Below the pieces are notes generated by a model, which was given only the letters and a program-made list of their open reading frames with translations, was not told where the DNA came from and ran no database searches. The translations under genes and the position numbers were made by a program. DNA of 64,000 nt from Lachnospiraceae bacterium. Its GTDB lineage: Bacteria > Bacillota_A > Clostridia > Lachnospirales > Lachnospiraceae. This document shows positions 1-8,170 of this stretch, one piece after another; position 1 is the stretch's first letter; the number at the start of each line of letters is the position of its first letter. The stretch spans positions 1 through 64,000 of the forward strand of contig JAFZAZ010000014.1 in NCBI GenBank assembly GCA_017561985.1, written 5' to 3'.

Positions 1-133
1 GGCACATAAAAAGAGGCTCTTAAGAGCCGGCCCGTGACCGCAGTGCGGTTGGCGATTCTTCAGAGCCTCTTTAGAGGCAAGCAGGGATTAGCGGCTTATA
101 GCCGCAGAGCAAACCACCAGCTAAGCTGGTGGT
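1..133. repeat. Cluster of five hairpins, possible IS200/IS605-like end
   Basis: Five short inverted repeats lie in succession: 15-28 (perfect 14-base palindrome), 37-49 (6-bp arms), 65-78 (6-bp arms), 91-105 (6-bp arms, 3-base loop) and 113-133 (10-bp arms around a single base). The outermost two also share complementary segments (GAGGCTCT and AGAGCC). No gene covers this stretch. Dense subterminal hairpins are typical of IS200/IS605-family ends and of REP-like sequences, and the arrangement resembles leaders seen in Clostridia, but no transposase is in view, so the assignment is inference. It also serves as the downstream region of argH. Confidence 0.4.
8..28 (-). terminator. Possible intrinsic terminator downstream of argH
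   Basis: Read on the minus strand, the palindrome at 15-28 is followed by TCTTTTT (14 to 8). The stem is short (up to 7 bp) and AT-rich at its centre, so termination would be modest. It is the last of the hairpins met by a transcript leaving argH. Confidence 0.4.
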
Positions 134-143
134 AATGATTTCC

Positions 144-1538
144 TTAGTTCTTTGCGAATGCTCCGATCTCGCGGAGGAACTCGTCGTCAGCGGCGATCTC
201 CTCGGCAATCGCGTCGGGGCCGGGAGCTCCGGTCGTGTTTCTCTTCGAAACGCAGGTCGAGAGAGCAATCGCGTCGTAGATGTCCTCCTCGAAGACAGGA
301 CTGATCTTTTTATACTCGGAAAGCGGGAGAGTGTCGAGCGCACATCCGCGCTTCTCGCATGCGATGACGAGCGAACCGATGATGCCATGTGCATCGCGGA
401 ACGGAACGCCGTGCTTTACAAGGTAGTCCGCAGCGTCCGTTGCGTTCGTGAATCCGCCGGCAGCGCTCTTTTTCATAGTCTCGCCGTGGAACGTTGTGGA
501 TGCGAGCATCAAAGCGAAGAGCGTGAGACAGCCGTTTACGGTGTCGATCGCGTCAAATGTGAGCTCCTTGTCCTCCTGCATATCCTTGTTGTAAGCGAGC
601 GGAAGGCCCTTCATGGTCGTGAGCATCGACGTGAGAGCGCCATACACACGGCCGGTCTTTCCGCGGATGAGCTCGGCGATATCGGGGTTCTTCTTCTGCG
701 GCATGATCGAGCTTCCGGTGGAGTATGCGTCGTCTACCGTGATGAAACGGTATTCGTCGGTGTTCCAAACGATGTATTCCTCACAGAAACGGCTCAGGTG
801 CATCATGATGATCGCACAGGCGTCGAGATATTCGATGACGTAATCGCGGTCGGATACGGAGTCCATGCTGTTCGCGGTGGGCATCTCAAAACCGAGAAGC
901 TTCGCGGTCAGCGTGCGGTCGAGTCCGTATGTGGTTCCGGCCAAAGCGCCCGCGCCGAGAGGACAGGTGTTCATGCGCTTCGCAACGTCCGAAAGACGCA
1001 TGTAATCGCGCTTGAACATTTCCATATAAGCACCGAGGTGGTGCGCAAGAGTAACGGGCTGCGCCTTCTGCAGGTGCGTAAAGCCCGGCATGATCGTTTC
1101 GGTATGCTTCTTCATAATGTCGTGGATCACAACCAGAAGAGAAGCGATACGGCTCTTGGTTTCCGTGATCTCGTCGCGCACGTAGAGCTTCATGTCGAGA
1201 GCAACCTGATCGTTGCGGGAACGTCCGGTGTGGAGCTTCTTGCCGACATCTCCGATGCGCTCGATGAGGTTGGCTTCCACGAAGCTGTGAATATCCTCCG
1301 ACTCATCGTCAAATGCAAGCTTACCGCTGTTGATATCCTCCAGAATGCCGCGAAGACCGTCGCGGATCAGAGCGCCTTCTTCCTCCGTGAGAATGCCTAC
1401 GCTTGCTAGCATCGTCACATGTGCGATGCTTCCTCGGATATCCTGCGCGTAAAAGCGGCGGTCAAACCGGAGAGACGCGTTGAAATCGTTGACGAGAGAA
1501 TTTTCTTCCTTGGTAAATCTGCCACCCCAGAGCTTCAT
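144..1538 (-). CDS. argH: Argininosuccinate lyase
   Basis: This 464-residue enzyme splits argininosuccinate into arginine and fumarate, the last step of arginine synthesis. The protein starts MKLWGGRFTKEENSLV, as is usual for the family. It carries the fumarase/aspartase superfamily signature GSSIMPQKKNPD in its second half, and the length is normal for ArgH. The start at 1538 was chosen because a GGAGG lies just upstream on the minus strand; the frame is open further upstream but without a ribosome site. It is transcribed away from the rest of the arginine genes and has its own promoter. argG is also on the minus strand but about 10 kb away, so the two are not one operon. Confidence 0.97.
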   Translation of the reverse strand: MKLWGGRFTKEENSLVNDFNASLRFDRRFYAQDIRGSIAHVTMLASVGILTEEEGALIRDGLRGILEDINSGKLAFDDESEDIHSFVEANLIERIGDVGKKLHTGRSRNDQVALDMKLYVRDEITETKSRIASLLVVIHDIMKKHTETIMPGFTHLQKAQPVTLAHHLGAYMEMFKRDYMRLSDVAKRMNTCPLGAGALAGTTYGLDRTLTAKLLGFEMPTANSMDSVSDRDYVIEYLDACAIIMMHLSRFCEEYIVWNTDEYRFITVDDAYSTGSSIMPQKKNPDIAELIRGKTGRVYGALTSMLTTMKGLPLAYNKDMQEDKELTFDAIDTVNGCLTLFALMLASTTFHGETMKKSAAGGFTNATDAADYLVKHGVPFRDAHGIIGSLVIACEKRGCALDTLPLSEYKKISPVFEEDIYDAIALSTCVSKRNTTGAPGPDAIAEEIAADDEFLREIGAFAKN

Positions 1539-1572
1539 GGGAAACCTCCATAGACCTGAAATCTTTCGCTTA

Positions 1573-1601
1573 ACTGTACCATTATTTTCCGGGTTCGTCA
1601 A
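1573..1601 (-). promoter_or_regulatory. Probable argH promoter
   Basis: On the minus strand TTGACG (1601-1596) and TACAGT (1578-1573) are separated by 17 bases, about 35 bases upstream of the argH start. The -35 box is 5/6 to consensus and the -10 is 4/6. Confidence 0.55.
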
Positions 1602-1660
1602 ATGAAAAGTGCCCCGGAGCATAAAGTTGCGAAAAATGCATAAAATGTGTACAAATTGTG

Positions 1661-1689
1661 TTGTAAAAACGCTCAGATTATTGTACTAT
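1661..1689 (+). promoter_or_regulatory. Possible promoter of the membrane-protein trio
   Basis: TTGTAA (1661-1666), a 17-base spacer and TACTAT (1684-1689) precede the start at 1737. Both boxes are imperfect, and the stretch 1539-1736 otherwise holds only the divergent argH promoter. Confidence 0.4.
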
Positions 1690-1736
1690 AAACGAAAGGT
1701 TACAAAAATATGAAACAAACTATCTCAGGGGGGACT

Positions 1737-2534
1737 ATGGACGTTTTTGACGAAGAGGGCAATTACATCGGAAAGGATAAAGGAAACGAAGTTCCTGTCA
1801 TCATGGCGAGCGACGGTATGCCGCTCCGCAGTCCCGATGATTTTCCGAAGACAAAAAAATGTATTAAAAACTATTATATTTCAGTGATCATCGTTGTGAT
1901 TGCGACTGCGATCATCTGCGGCGGTTATTTCTGGATGATCTCGCTCATCGGGCGAATCATGGATACGTACAACAGAATGGACATATACAATCTGGACAGA
2001 GCAATGAAGCTCGTAACTTACGGCGGATTTGCAGTTTTTGTCGCAGCGATCATCCGTATCGTCGGACTGTATTCCGGAAGAACGGAACACAACGGCTACC
2101 GCGATGCATTCACATTCTGTATTCTGGGAATCGGCCTGTCTGTGATCGACACGATCATCAATGCAGTACGCGGAACTGACGGCCTGGATTTTAGTTATTT
2201 TTCAATCGCTTCCAGCATTTGCGGCTATATCGCGCTTTTCCTGGCTCTGAAGGCGACCTCGGAAACGATGCGAAGGATCGGGGCTGACGACGCGGCGAAA
2301 TTCGGAGACAGAGTACGGACGTTCATGGTGCCGGCATTGGCAATCGATATCGTTTTGTCAGTTTACAGTACGGCAGGCATTCCCTCGGATTTCCGCCGTT
2401 CCACCGCGAAGATGTTTGAAGCATTGAAACAGTCGGTCAGTGTTCTTGCTGTCGCTTTCTTCATTGAGATTGTTGTAAATGTACTCTTGTGGATTGCTTA
2501 CAAGAAGGCAAACGATGAGTTTTCCCGCAGATAA
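1737..2534 (+). CDS. Unrecognised six-helix membrane protein, paralogue of 3973-4695
   Basis: I do not recognise a named family. The 265-residue protein begins with a polar tail, MDVFDEEGNYIGK, followed by about six hydrophobic segments (approximately residues 40-65, 88-106, 117-137, 150-170, 194-214 and 232-250) and a short basic C-terminus. The gene at 3973-4695 starts with the nearly identical MNVFDEEGNYVGT and shares the later motif GL-x-x-G-x-x-E-x-x-GY-x-x-AF, so the two are paralogues. The start at 1737 was preferred to the ATG at 1710 because it has an AGGGGGG ribosome site and aligns with the paralogue. A role in the envelope is all that can be inferred. Confidence 0.8.
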   Translation: MDVFDEEGNYIGKDKGNEVPVIMASDGMPLRSPDDFPKTKKCIKNYYISVIIVVIATAIICGGYFWMISLIGRIMDTYNRMDIYNLDRAMKLVTYGGFAVFVAAIIRIVGLYSGRTEHNGYRDAFTFCILGIGLSVIDTIINAVRGTDGLDFSYFSIASSICGYIALFLALKATSETMRRIGADDAAKFGDRVRTFMVPALAIDIVLSVYSTAGIPSDFRRSTAKMFEALKQSVSVLAVAFFIEIVVNVLLWIAYKKANDEFSRR

Positions 2535-2590
2535 CTGCGGTTAATCTATAGAAGTGTAGGTTTTGTTTTCATATTGTGGGGGAACTGAAT

Positions 2591-3940
2591 ATGAGAGAAG
2601 TGTTTCGTGAGGCGAGGTTTAACAATCGCAGAAACATCGGATGGCTGTTGCTTCTGATGTGTGCATTTGTATGGTGTATCGAAGGTGGCGTGTGGCTTGC
2701 GACAGCCGCAGCGGTGGCAGTGTTTTGCGCTGCGATCGAGCGCGCAAAAGCGTATGCGTTCACACCTGCGCCGGAGTTTGACACGGATCTGGCCGGAATC
2801 GGCCTGTACAATGTCAGATATGCGCTGAAGGGATGGAGAAGCACTGCTTCCTTCGGAGAGACGTTACGCGACAAAAACTTCAATGTAGCTCTCTATTTCC
2901 GCAGGGTATATCTGGGGATGCTGCCGCCGATCGTGATCTGCGTGGCTGCATTTTCCGCGGTCGCATGGCGCATATTGCTGCCGGTGTCTGCGATTATATT
3001 TTGCGTCGCATGTTTCGTTGTTGTGCCGATACTTGCGTTTTTCCTGTACGGACTGAGTGTAAAGCATAAAGCGGCGGACGGGACGAAAGGACGGAGCAGG
3101 GCAGATCTGATCTCGCGCGTCGCTACGCGTGCATGTTCGGTTGCCGTTCTGGCTCTGATGGCTTTTCGGGCGTCGGACAGATACGTTTCGAGAAATCTTC
3201 GCATGGCGTTTTGCTGGATCAACGCAAGGGAAGAGACCATGATTGTATGGAAGTCCGATTACGGCGAGCATCTCGGAAAATTTGTTTTTCTTGCCATATT
3301 GGCGACGATTCTCGCGGCTCTTTTGTTTGTGAGACGGTTCCGGCTGGTGAAGACGATCTTGTATTTTGCGCTGATCATTATCATGCTGAGCCCGCATAAG
3401 GTATGCCAATACGGAGCGCTTTCCATCGGGAATATTCATGTCCGCGAGGGTCTGTTCGACATCCTTGGCACGGATTACAAGTGTAAGGAAGTTGCCAATT
3501 ATACGATCACCGCATGGGAGATGGATGAGACAGACGGAATCGGATTCCAAATGGTCTTTTACATGAATGACGGATCGGCAGTGGATTTTAAGTGGGGAGA
3601 TTACCGCGACGAAGACATTCATTTCTGCCAGCCAGCACAGTGCAGATGGATCACGGATGCCGCGATGGATACGTACCTTTTTGCGAACGAGCGTGTTTCG
3701 ATCGAACACGGATACGATATCGCGACCGATGCATTGTACGAAAAATACCCGCATCCGTTCAGTTTCCTTGAGGAAGTGGTGTATGCGTTCACTGAGGAAT
3801 CCGTGCCGGGAGATCTTGTAAAAGGCAACGACGACACCACGGATAAGGACATCATACTTACCGAGGACAATGAAAGAAAATTTAACTATGTCTTATGGCT
3901 GATGATGTTTGTTGATGAAGTCAAGCAAGTAGGAAAATAA
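2591..3940 (+). CDS. Unrecognised membrane protein
   Basis: A 449-residue protein of unknown family. It has a pair of hydrophobic helices near residues 17-55, another pair around 108-150, further helices near 230-270, and then a soluble C-terminal region of about 170 residues rich in acidic and aromatic residues. That C-terminal region probably lies on one face of the membrane. The ATG at 2591 follows GGGGGAA at good spacing; a GTG at 2576 in the same frame is less likely. It sits between two paralogous membrane proteins and reads the same way, so the three may form one operon and one complex. No catalytic motif is visible. Confidence 0.75.
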   Translation: MREVFREARFNNRRNIGWLLLLMCAFVWCIEGGVWLATAAAVAVFCAAIERAKAYAFTPAPEFDTDLAGIGLYNVRYALKGWRSTASFGETLRDKNFNVALYFRRVYLGMLPPIVICVAAFSAVAWRILLPVSAIIFCVACFVVVPILAFFLYGLSVKHKAADGTKGRSRADLISRVATRACSVAVLALMAFRASDRYVSRNLRMAFCWINAREETMIVWKSDYGEHLGKFVFLAILATILAALLFVRRFRLVKTILYFALIIIMLSPHKVCQYGALSIGNIHVREGLFDILGTDYKCKEVANYTITAWEMDETDGIGFQMVFYMNDGSAVDFKWGDYRDEDIHFCQPAQCRWITDAAMDTYLFANERVSIEHGYDIATDALYEKYPHPFSFLEEVVYAFTEESVPGDLVKGNDDTTDKDIILTEDNERKFNYVLWLMMFVDEVKQVGK

Positions 3941-3972
3941 TAAAATACAATTATACCAGAGGAGGTAGTGTC

Positions 3973-4695
3973 ATGAATGTATTTGACGAGGAAGGCAACT
4001 ATGTAGGAACAAGCGGTGCTTCAAACAGCAACAGCAATTCAATCCGGGATATTTACAAGAATATGCCGTCTTCCGACGGGGGCGGCAATTTCAGATCAGC
4101 CGCCAGCTATCCGGATACCGCGTTCTGTATTAAGACGATTTATTTTGCGATGCTCATCGCCGTAATCTCGGCAGCGCTTCTTCTTTTCGTAGGTTTGCTT
4201 ACGATGGGAGCGAACTCCGTGGAATCGCTCGGCGGACTTGTTTTTCTCGCAGTTTTGGCAGGTCTGGCAGCGCTTATTGCTGCGATCTATGAATTGATCG
4301 GTCTCCACCGCGGCGGTAATGAATTTGACGGCTATAAAACCGCTTTCATTGCTACGGTCGTAAACATCGCGATCGGATTGCTCAATTCGTATGTGTTTAG
4401 CAAAGAAAGTCTGCTGCTTTCGCTGATTTCGTCCGTGCTTCAGCTGTTGGCTACGTTCCTTGTCATCAAGACGACCATCGAGGCATTGGAGACCATCGGT
4501 GCAAAGGAAGACGCAAACTACGGCCGCATTATCATTCCCTTGTATATCGGAGTTACGATCGCATCGATCGTTATCTCGATTCTTGCGAAGACGGTCACAG
4601 GATCGTTCCTTGCTATTTTGCTTCTGATTGCGGAACTTGTTCTTGTCATCGTTGAGTTTACGTTCTTCAGAAGAGCGTACCACGCGTTCAATTGA
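3973..4695 (+). CDS. Unrecognised six-helix membrane protein, paralogue of 1737-2534
   Basis: A 240-residue protein that opens with MNVFDEEGNYVGT, then a Ser/Asn-rich linker (residues 13-45), then about six hydrophobic helices. It shares the N-terminal tag, the GL-x-x-G-x-x-E-x-x-GY motif and the ET/EA-x-x-x-IGA segment with the protein at 1737-2534. The start follows GAGGAGGT. The conserved acidic tag is separated from the first helix by a flexible linker, which suggests that it is displayed in the cytoplasm for recognition; that is inference. A 9-bp inverted repeat at 4746-4779 follows the gene. Confidence 0.8.
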   Translation: MNVFDEEGNYVGTSGASNSNSNSIRDIYKNMPSSDGGGNFRSAASYPDTAFCIKTIYFAMLIAVISAALLLFVGLLTMGANSVESLGGLVFLAVLAGLAALIAAIYELIGLHRGGNEFDGYKTAFIATVVNIAIGLLNSYVFSKESLLLSLISSVLQLLATFLVIKTTIEALETIGAKEDANYGRIIIPLYIGVTIASIVISILAKTVTGSFLAILLLIAELVLVIVEFTFFRRAYHAFN

Positions 4696-4745
4696 GAATA
4701 AAAGAGTTGTACTCAAAGAAGTGTAAAGAGAACCGCCTTCGTAGC

Positions 4746-4779
4746 AGGAAGTATATAAAAACTGACCGAAATACTTCCT
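4746..4779. repeat. Inverted repeat after the membrane trio
   Basis: AGGAAGTAT (4746-4754) and ATACTTCCT (4771-4779) form a 9-bp stem with a 16-base loop. No T-run follows on the plus strand, so it is not a textbook terminator; it lies about 50 bases after the last membrane gene and just before the iorA promoter. Confidence 0.5.
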
Positions 4780-4796
4780 CGGGCCGAATGAAAAAA

Positions 4797-4825
4797 TTGA
4801 CAACCACCGAAAGTTGTCCTATAAT
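4797..4825 (+). promoter_or_regulatory. Perfect sigma-A promoter of iorAB
   Basis: TTGACA (4797-4802), exactly 17 bases and TATAAT (4820-4825): a full match to the vegetative consensus. It implies a transcript beginning near 4832 and a leader of about 130 bases before iorA. Confidence 0.85.
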
Positions 4826-4844
4826 TTGAGATTAGTGACGGCAG

Positions 4845-4869
4845 ACCGCCGCGCACCTTGCGCGGCGGT
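4845..4869 (+). promoter_or_regulatory. GC-rich hairpin in the iorA leader
   Basis: ACCGCCGCGC (4845-4854) pairs perfectly with GCGCGGCGGT (4860-4869) around a 5-base loop and is followed by a weak U-stretch (TTTCTCGTT with the stem's final T). It lies between the promoter and iorA, so it could attenuate transcription or protect the 5' end of the mRNA. Confidence 0.55.
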
Positions 4870-4961
4870 TTCTCGTTAGCGTCGTTTCGGCGGAAAATGA
4901 GCCGGACACGCAGATGGGTAAAAGAATATGCGGATTACCGCAACAGGTAACGGAGGATCTA

Positions 4962-6701
4962 ATGGCAGAGAAGAAAATCATGCTCGGTAACGAGGCCATC
5001 GCGCGCGGCGCGTGGGAGGCCGGTGTTACGGTGAGTGCAGCGTACCCGGGAACGCCGAGTACCGAGATCAGTGAGTCGATCGTCAAATACGACGAGGTTT
5101 ACGCGGAGTGGTCTCCGAATGAGAAAGTTGCAATGGAGGTTGCCATCGGCGCGTCCATGGCCGGTGCGAGAGCGCTTGCGTCCATGAAGCATGTCGGCGT
5201 CAACGTGGCGTCCGATCCTCTTTACACGGTTTCCTACATCGGCGTCAACGGCGGCCTTGTTCTTGTCGCTGCGGATGACCCGGGATTGTACTCGAGCCAG
5301 AACGAGCAGGACAGCCGTGCGGTTGCAAGAGCTTCGAAGGTACCGGTGATCGAGCCTTCGGACAGCAACGAAGCGAAGGAATTTATCAAGTTTGCTTACG
5401 ATATGAGCGAGAAGTACGACACTCCCGTGATGCTTCGCACCACGACGAGACTGTCGCACTCGCAGGGTCTTGTGAATCTTGAGGACCGCATCGCATACGA
5501 GACCAAGCCGTATGAAAAGAACTTCCGCAAGAACGTTATGATGCCCGGCAATGCAAAGTTCCGTCATCTGCACGTGGAAGAGCGCGAGAAGAAGATGGCC
5601 GAGGACGGATGCACGTTCCCGATCAACCGCGTGGAAATGCGCGACACGAAGGTCGGCGTGATCACCTCGGGTATTCCTTATCAATATGTCAGAGAGGCAA
5701 TGCCGGAGACTTCGGTTCTCAAGCTCGGACTTGTGAATCCGCTTCCGAAGCAGCTGATCCTTGATTTTGCGAAGAAGGTTGAGACACTTTACATCGTTGA
5801 GGAACTCGATCCGATCATCGAGGAGCAGGTAAAGTCCTGGGGCGTAGAGTGCAAGGGCAAAGAGCTCTTGACCGTTCAGGGAGAGTACAGCGCGAACATG
5901 CTTCGCGAGAAGCTTCTCGGTCAGACGCTTGATCTTGCGACGCCTGCACAGGCTCCGCAGAGACCTCCGATCCTGTGCCCTGGCTGCCCGCACCGCTCGA
6001 CGTTCTACACGCTGCAGCGCCTCGGACTGCACGCGGCAGGCGACATCGGATGCTACACGCTCGGTGCGGTTGCTCCGCTTTCGGTTGTCGACACGACCGT
6101 ATGCATGGGCTCGAGCATCAGCACTCTTCACGGTATGGAGAAGGCGCGCGGCAAGGAGTATGTTAAGAACTGGGTAGCGACGATCGGTGATTCGACATTC
6201 ATGCACACCGGCGTCAACTCCCTCATGAATATGGTTTACAACCAGGCTACCGGCACGGTTTTGATCCTTGACAACTCGACCACCGGTATGACCGGCCATC
6301 AGGACCACGCCGGAACCGGCAAGACTCTGAAGGGCGATATCGTGAACGCGATCGATGTCACGAAGCTCTGCCAGGCCATCGGTGTCCCGAACGTTCGCAC
6401 AGTCAACGCATTTGACGTAAAGGCATTGACGGCGGCGATCAAGGAGGAGGTTGCGAAGGACGAGCTTTCCGTTATCATCGTGAAGGCACCGTGCGCACTT
6501 CTCAACAAGGCAAAGATCACGACACAGTACAAGGTAAATCCCGACACCTGCCGCGCATGCGGTTCCTGCATGAAGCCCGGATGCCCTGCGATGACAAGAA
6601 GCGAGGGCAGCAAGGTAGTGATCAACGATACAATGTGCAACGGCTGCGGTCTGTGCGCTCAGCTCTGCCCGTTCGGTGCCATTGAGAAAGTCGAGGTGTA
6701 A
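4962..6701 (+). CDS. iorA: Indolepyruvate ferredoxin oxidoreductase, alpha subunit
   Basis: The 579-residue subunit binds thiamine diphosphate and, with IorB, oxidatively decarboxylates aryl-pyruvates to aryl-acetyl-CoA, reducing ferredoxin. N-terminal pyrimidine-binding and central TPP-binding regions are followed by a C-terminal ferredoxin-like tail with two cysteine clusters, CRACGSCMKPGCP and CNGCGLCAQLCP, giving iron-sulfur centres. The start at 4962 follows CGGAGG; the earlier in-frame ATG at 4914 lacks a ribosome site. iorB follows after two bases, so the pair is translationally coupled. It is typical of amino-acid-fermenting anaerobes. Confidence 0.96.
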   Translation: MAEKKIMLGNEAIARGAWEAGVTVSAAYPGTPSTEISESIVKYDEVYAEWSPNEKVAMEVAIGASMAGARALASMKHVGVNVASDPLYTVSYIGVNGGLVLVAADDPGLYSSQNEQDSRAVARASKVPVIEPSDSNEAKEFIKFAYDMSEKYDTPVMLRTTTRLSHSQGLVNLEDRIAYETKPYEKNFRKNVMMPGNAKFRHLHVEEREKKMAEDGCTFPINRVEMRDTKVGVITSGIPYQYVREAMPETSVLKLGLVNPLPKQLILDFAKKVETLYIVEELDPIIEEQVKSWGVECKGKELLTVQGEYSANMLREKLLGQTLDLATPAQAPQRPPILCPGCPHRSTFYTLQRLGLHAAGDIGCYTLGAVAPLSVVDTTVCMGSSISTLHGMEKARGKEYVKNWVATIGDSTFMHTGVNSLMNMVYNQATGTVLILDNSTTGMTGHQDHAGTGKTLKGDIVNAIDVTKLCQAIGVPNVRTVNAFDVKALTAAIKEEVAKDELSVIIVKAPCALLNKAKITTQYKVNPDTCRACGSCMKPGCPAMTRSEGSKVVINDTMCNGCGLCAQLCPFGAIEKVEV

Positions 6702-6703
6702 GG

Positions 6704-7273
6704 ATGGAAACGAAAAATATTATGATCGTCGGTGTCGGCGGTCAGGGTACATTGCTTACGTCCCGCATCCTCGGCGGAATCGCTCGCGAGGCGGGATATG
6801 ATGTAAAGCTCTCCGAGGTGCACGGCATGGCACAGCGAGGCGGCAGCGTTGTTACGTTTGTACGCTATGGTGAGAGCGTTGCGGAGCCCATCGTTGAGGA
6901 GGGCTGCGCGGATGTTTTGATCGCGTTTGAGCGTCTTGAGGCACTTCGCTACGCACACTTCCTTAAAAAGGACGGCGTGTTGATCGCGAACGACCAGCGC
7001 ATCGATCCGATGCCGGTCGTGATTGGCGCTGCGGAGTATCCTGAGAACATCCTCGAGAATCTCGAGAAGACGTACAAGGTTCTCAAGATCGACGCGATGA
7101 GCGAGGCGAAGAAGCTCGGCAACGCGAGAGCATTCAATACGATCGTGCTCGGAATGGCAGCGAAGCACATGGATTTTCCGAAGGAAATGTGGCTCAAGGT
7201 GATTGAGAAGACCGTTCCGCCGAAGACGATCGAGCTGAACACGAAGGCGTTCCTCGTCGGTTACGAGTTGTAA
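6704..7273 (+). CDS. iorB: Indolepyruvate ferredoxin oxidoreductase, beta subunit
   Basis: This 189-residue partner of IorA belongs to the pyruvate/2-ketoisovalerate ferredoxin oxidoreductase gamma family. It starts with the glycine-rich IMIVGVGGQGTLLTSR segment and has the family's EVHGMAQRGGSV motif near residues 38-49. Length and order (alpha then beta, two-base gap) are standard for the two-subunit enzyme. It is the last gene likely to be read from the consensus promoter at 4797 before the PHP gene, which is only 30 bases downstream. Confidence 0.95.
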   Translation: METKNIMIVGVGGQGTLLTSRILGGIAREAGYDVKLSEVHGMAQRGGSVVTFVRYGESVAEPIVEEGCADVLIAFERLEALRYAHFLKKDGVLIANDQRIDPMPVVIGAAEYPENILENLEKTYKVLKIDAMSEAKKLGNARAFNTIVLGMAAKHMDFPKEMWLKVIEKTVPPKTIELNTKAFLVGYEL

Positions 7274-7303
7274 AATAAGTCGCTTCCAAGGAGCATTGGC
7301 CAT

Positions 7304-8104
7304 ATGGCACAGTACAAGATAGAAACACACCTGCACACCGCGGAAGGCAGCAAATGCGGCTGGGCGACCGGTTGTGAGCAGGCGGAAGCGCGGTTTTTGG
7401 AAGGGTACAGCACGATTATCGTGACGGACCATTTCTTCCGCGGAAACACGAGACCCGAGAGAGACCTCCCCTGGGAAGAATTTGTCGATCAATTCTGTTC
7501 CGGGTACGAGCACGCGAAAGCGCGCGGCGACGAGATCGGTTTGACGGTTTTGTTCGGACTTGAGGACAATTACCGCGGTTCGGAATTTCTGATCTACGGT
7601 CTCGACAAGGATTGGCTCAAAAAGAACCCGGGTATGCGCGAGTGGACTCCGTGGGAGGAGTACGAGCATGTGCACGGCGACGGCGGTTTTATGGTGCAGG
7701 CGCATCCGTTCCGCGAGGCGTATTACCTGCACGGCTTCGGATTGTACCCGAGAGACTGTGACGCGGTCGAGGGCATCAACGCGGCTCAGACCAAGGCGAT
7801 GAACGACCGTGCGATGTGGTATGCGGCGCAGTTTGACAAACCGATGACCGCCGGATCCGATATTCACGGCATTGACAATGTCGGCGGAGGGATTCTGGCT
7901 CCGCATCCGATCCGTACCATCGAAGAGTACATCAAGATGATACGCGACCGCGAACCGTACGAGCTGATCGAAAAGCATCGTTCGGAGAAAAAACAGGGAG
8001 GACCTCCCGGGGAGGAGTTCTTCCGCATGATCGAGCAGCAGAAAGCGGAGATGAAGGCATACGCCGACGCCGCCGCAAAGCGTCTGCGCGAGGAAAATAA
8101 GTAA
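7304..8104 (+). CDS. PHP-domain metal-dependent phosphoesterase
   Basis: A 266-residue PHP-family protein. Metal-binding motifs appear in order: HLHT (H9 and H11), TDHF near residue 40, GLED near 85, QAHPFRE near 130 and AGSDIHG near 187. The family hydrolyses phosphoesters, often histidinol phosphate or nucleotides, using two or three metals; the substrate here cannot be told from sequence. There are no fused polymerase or other domains. The ribosome site is AAGGAG. It lies 30 bases after iorB and may be in the same transcript, but no functional link is evident. Confidence 0.85.
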   Translation: MAQYKIETHLHTAEGSKCGWATGCEQAEARFLEGYSTIIVTDHFFRGNTRPERDLPWEEFVDQFCSGYEHAKARGDEIGLTVLFGLEDNYRGSEFLIYGLDKDWLKKNPGMREWTPWEEYEHVHGDGGFMVQAHPFREAYYLHGFGLYPRDCDAVEGINAAQTKAMNDRAMWYAAQFDKPMTAGSDIHGIDNVGGGILAPHPIRTIEEYIKMIRDREPYELIEKHRSEKKQGGPPGEEFFRMIEQQKAEMKAYADAAAKRLREENK

Positions 8105-8170
8105 CTCGTTCTCCTTGTGTATATACGAGGGAACACGGCTAATGATAGACAGCAACGTCGGGAGCAGAGC

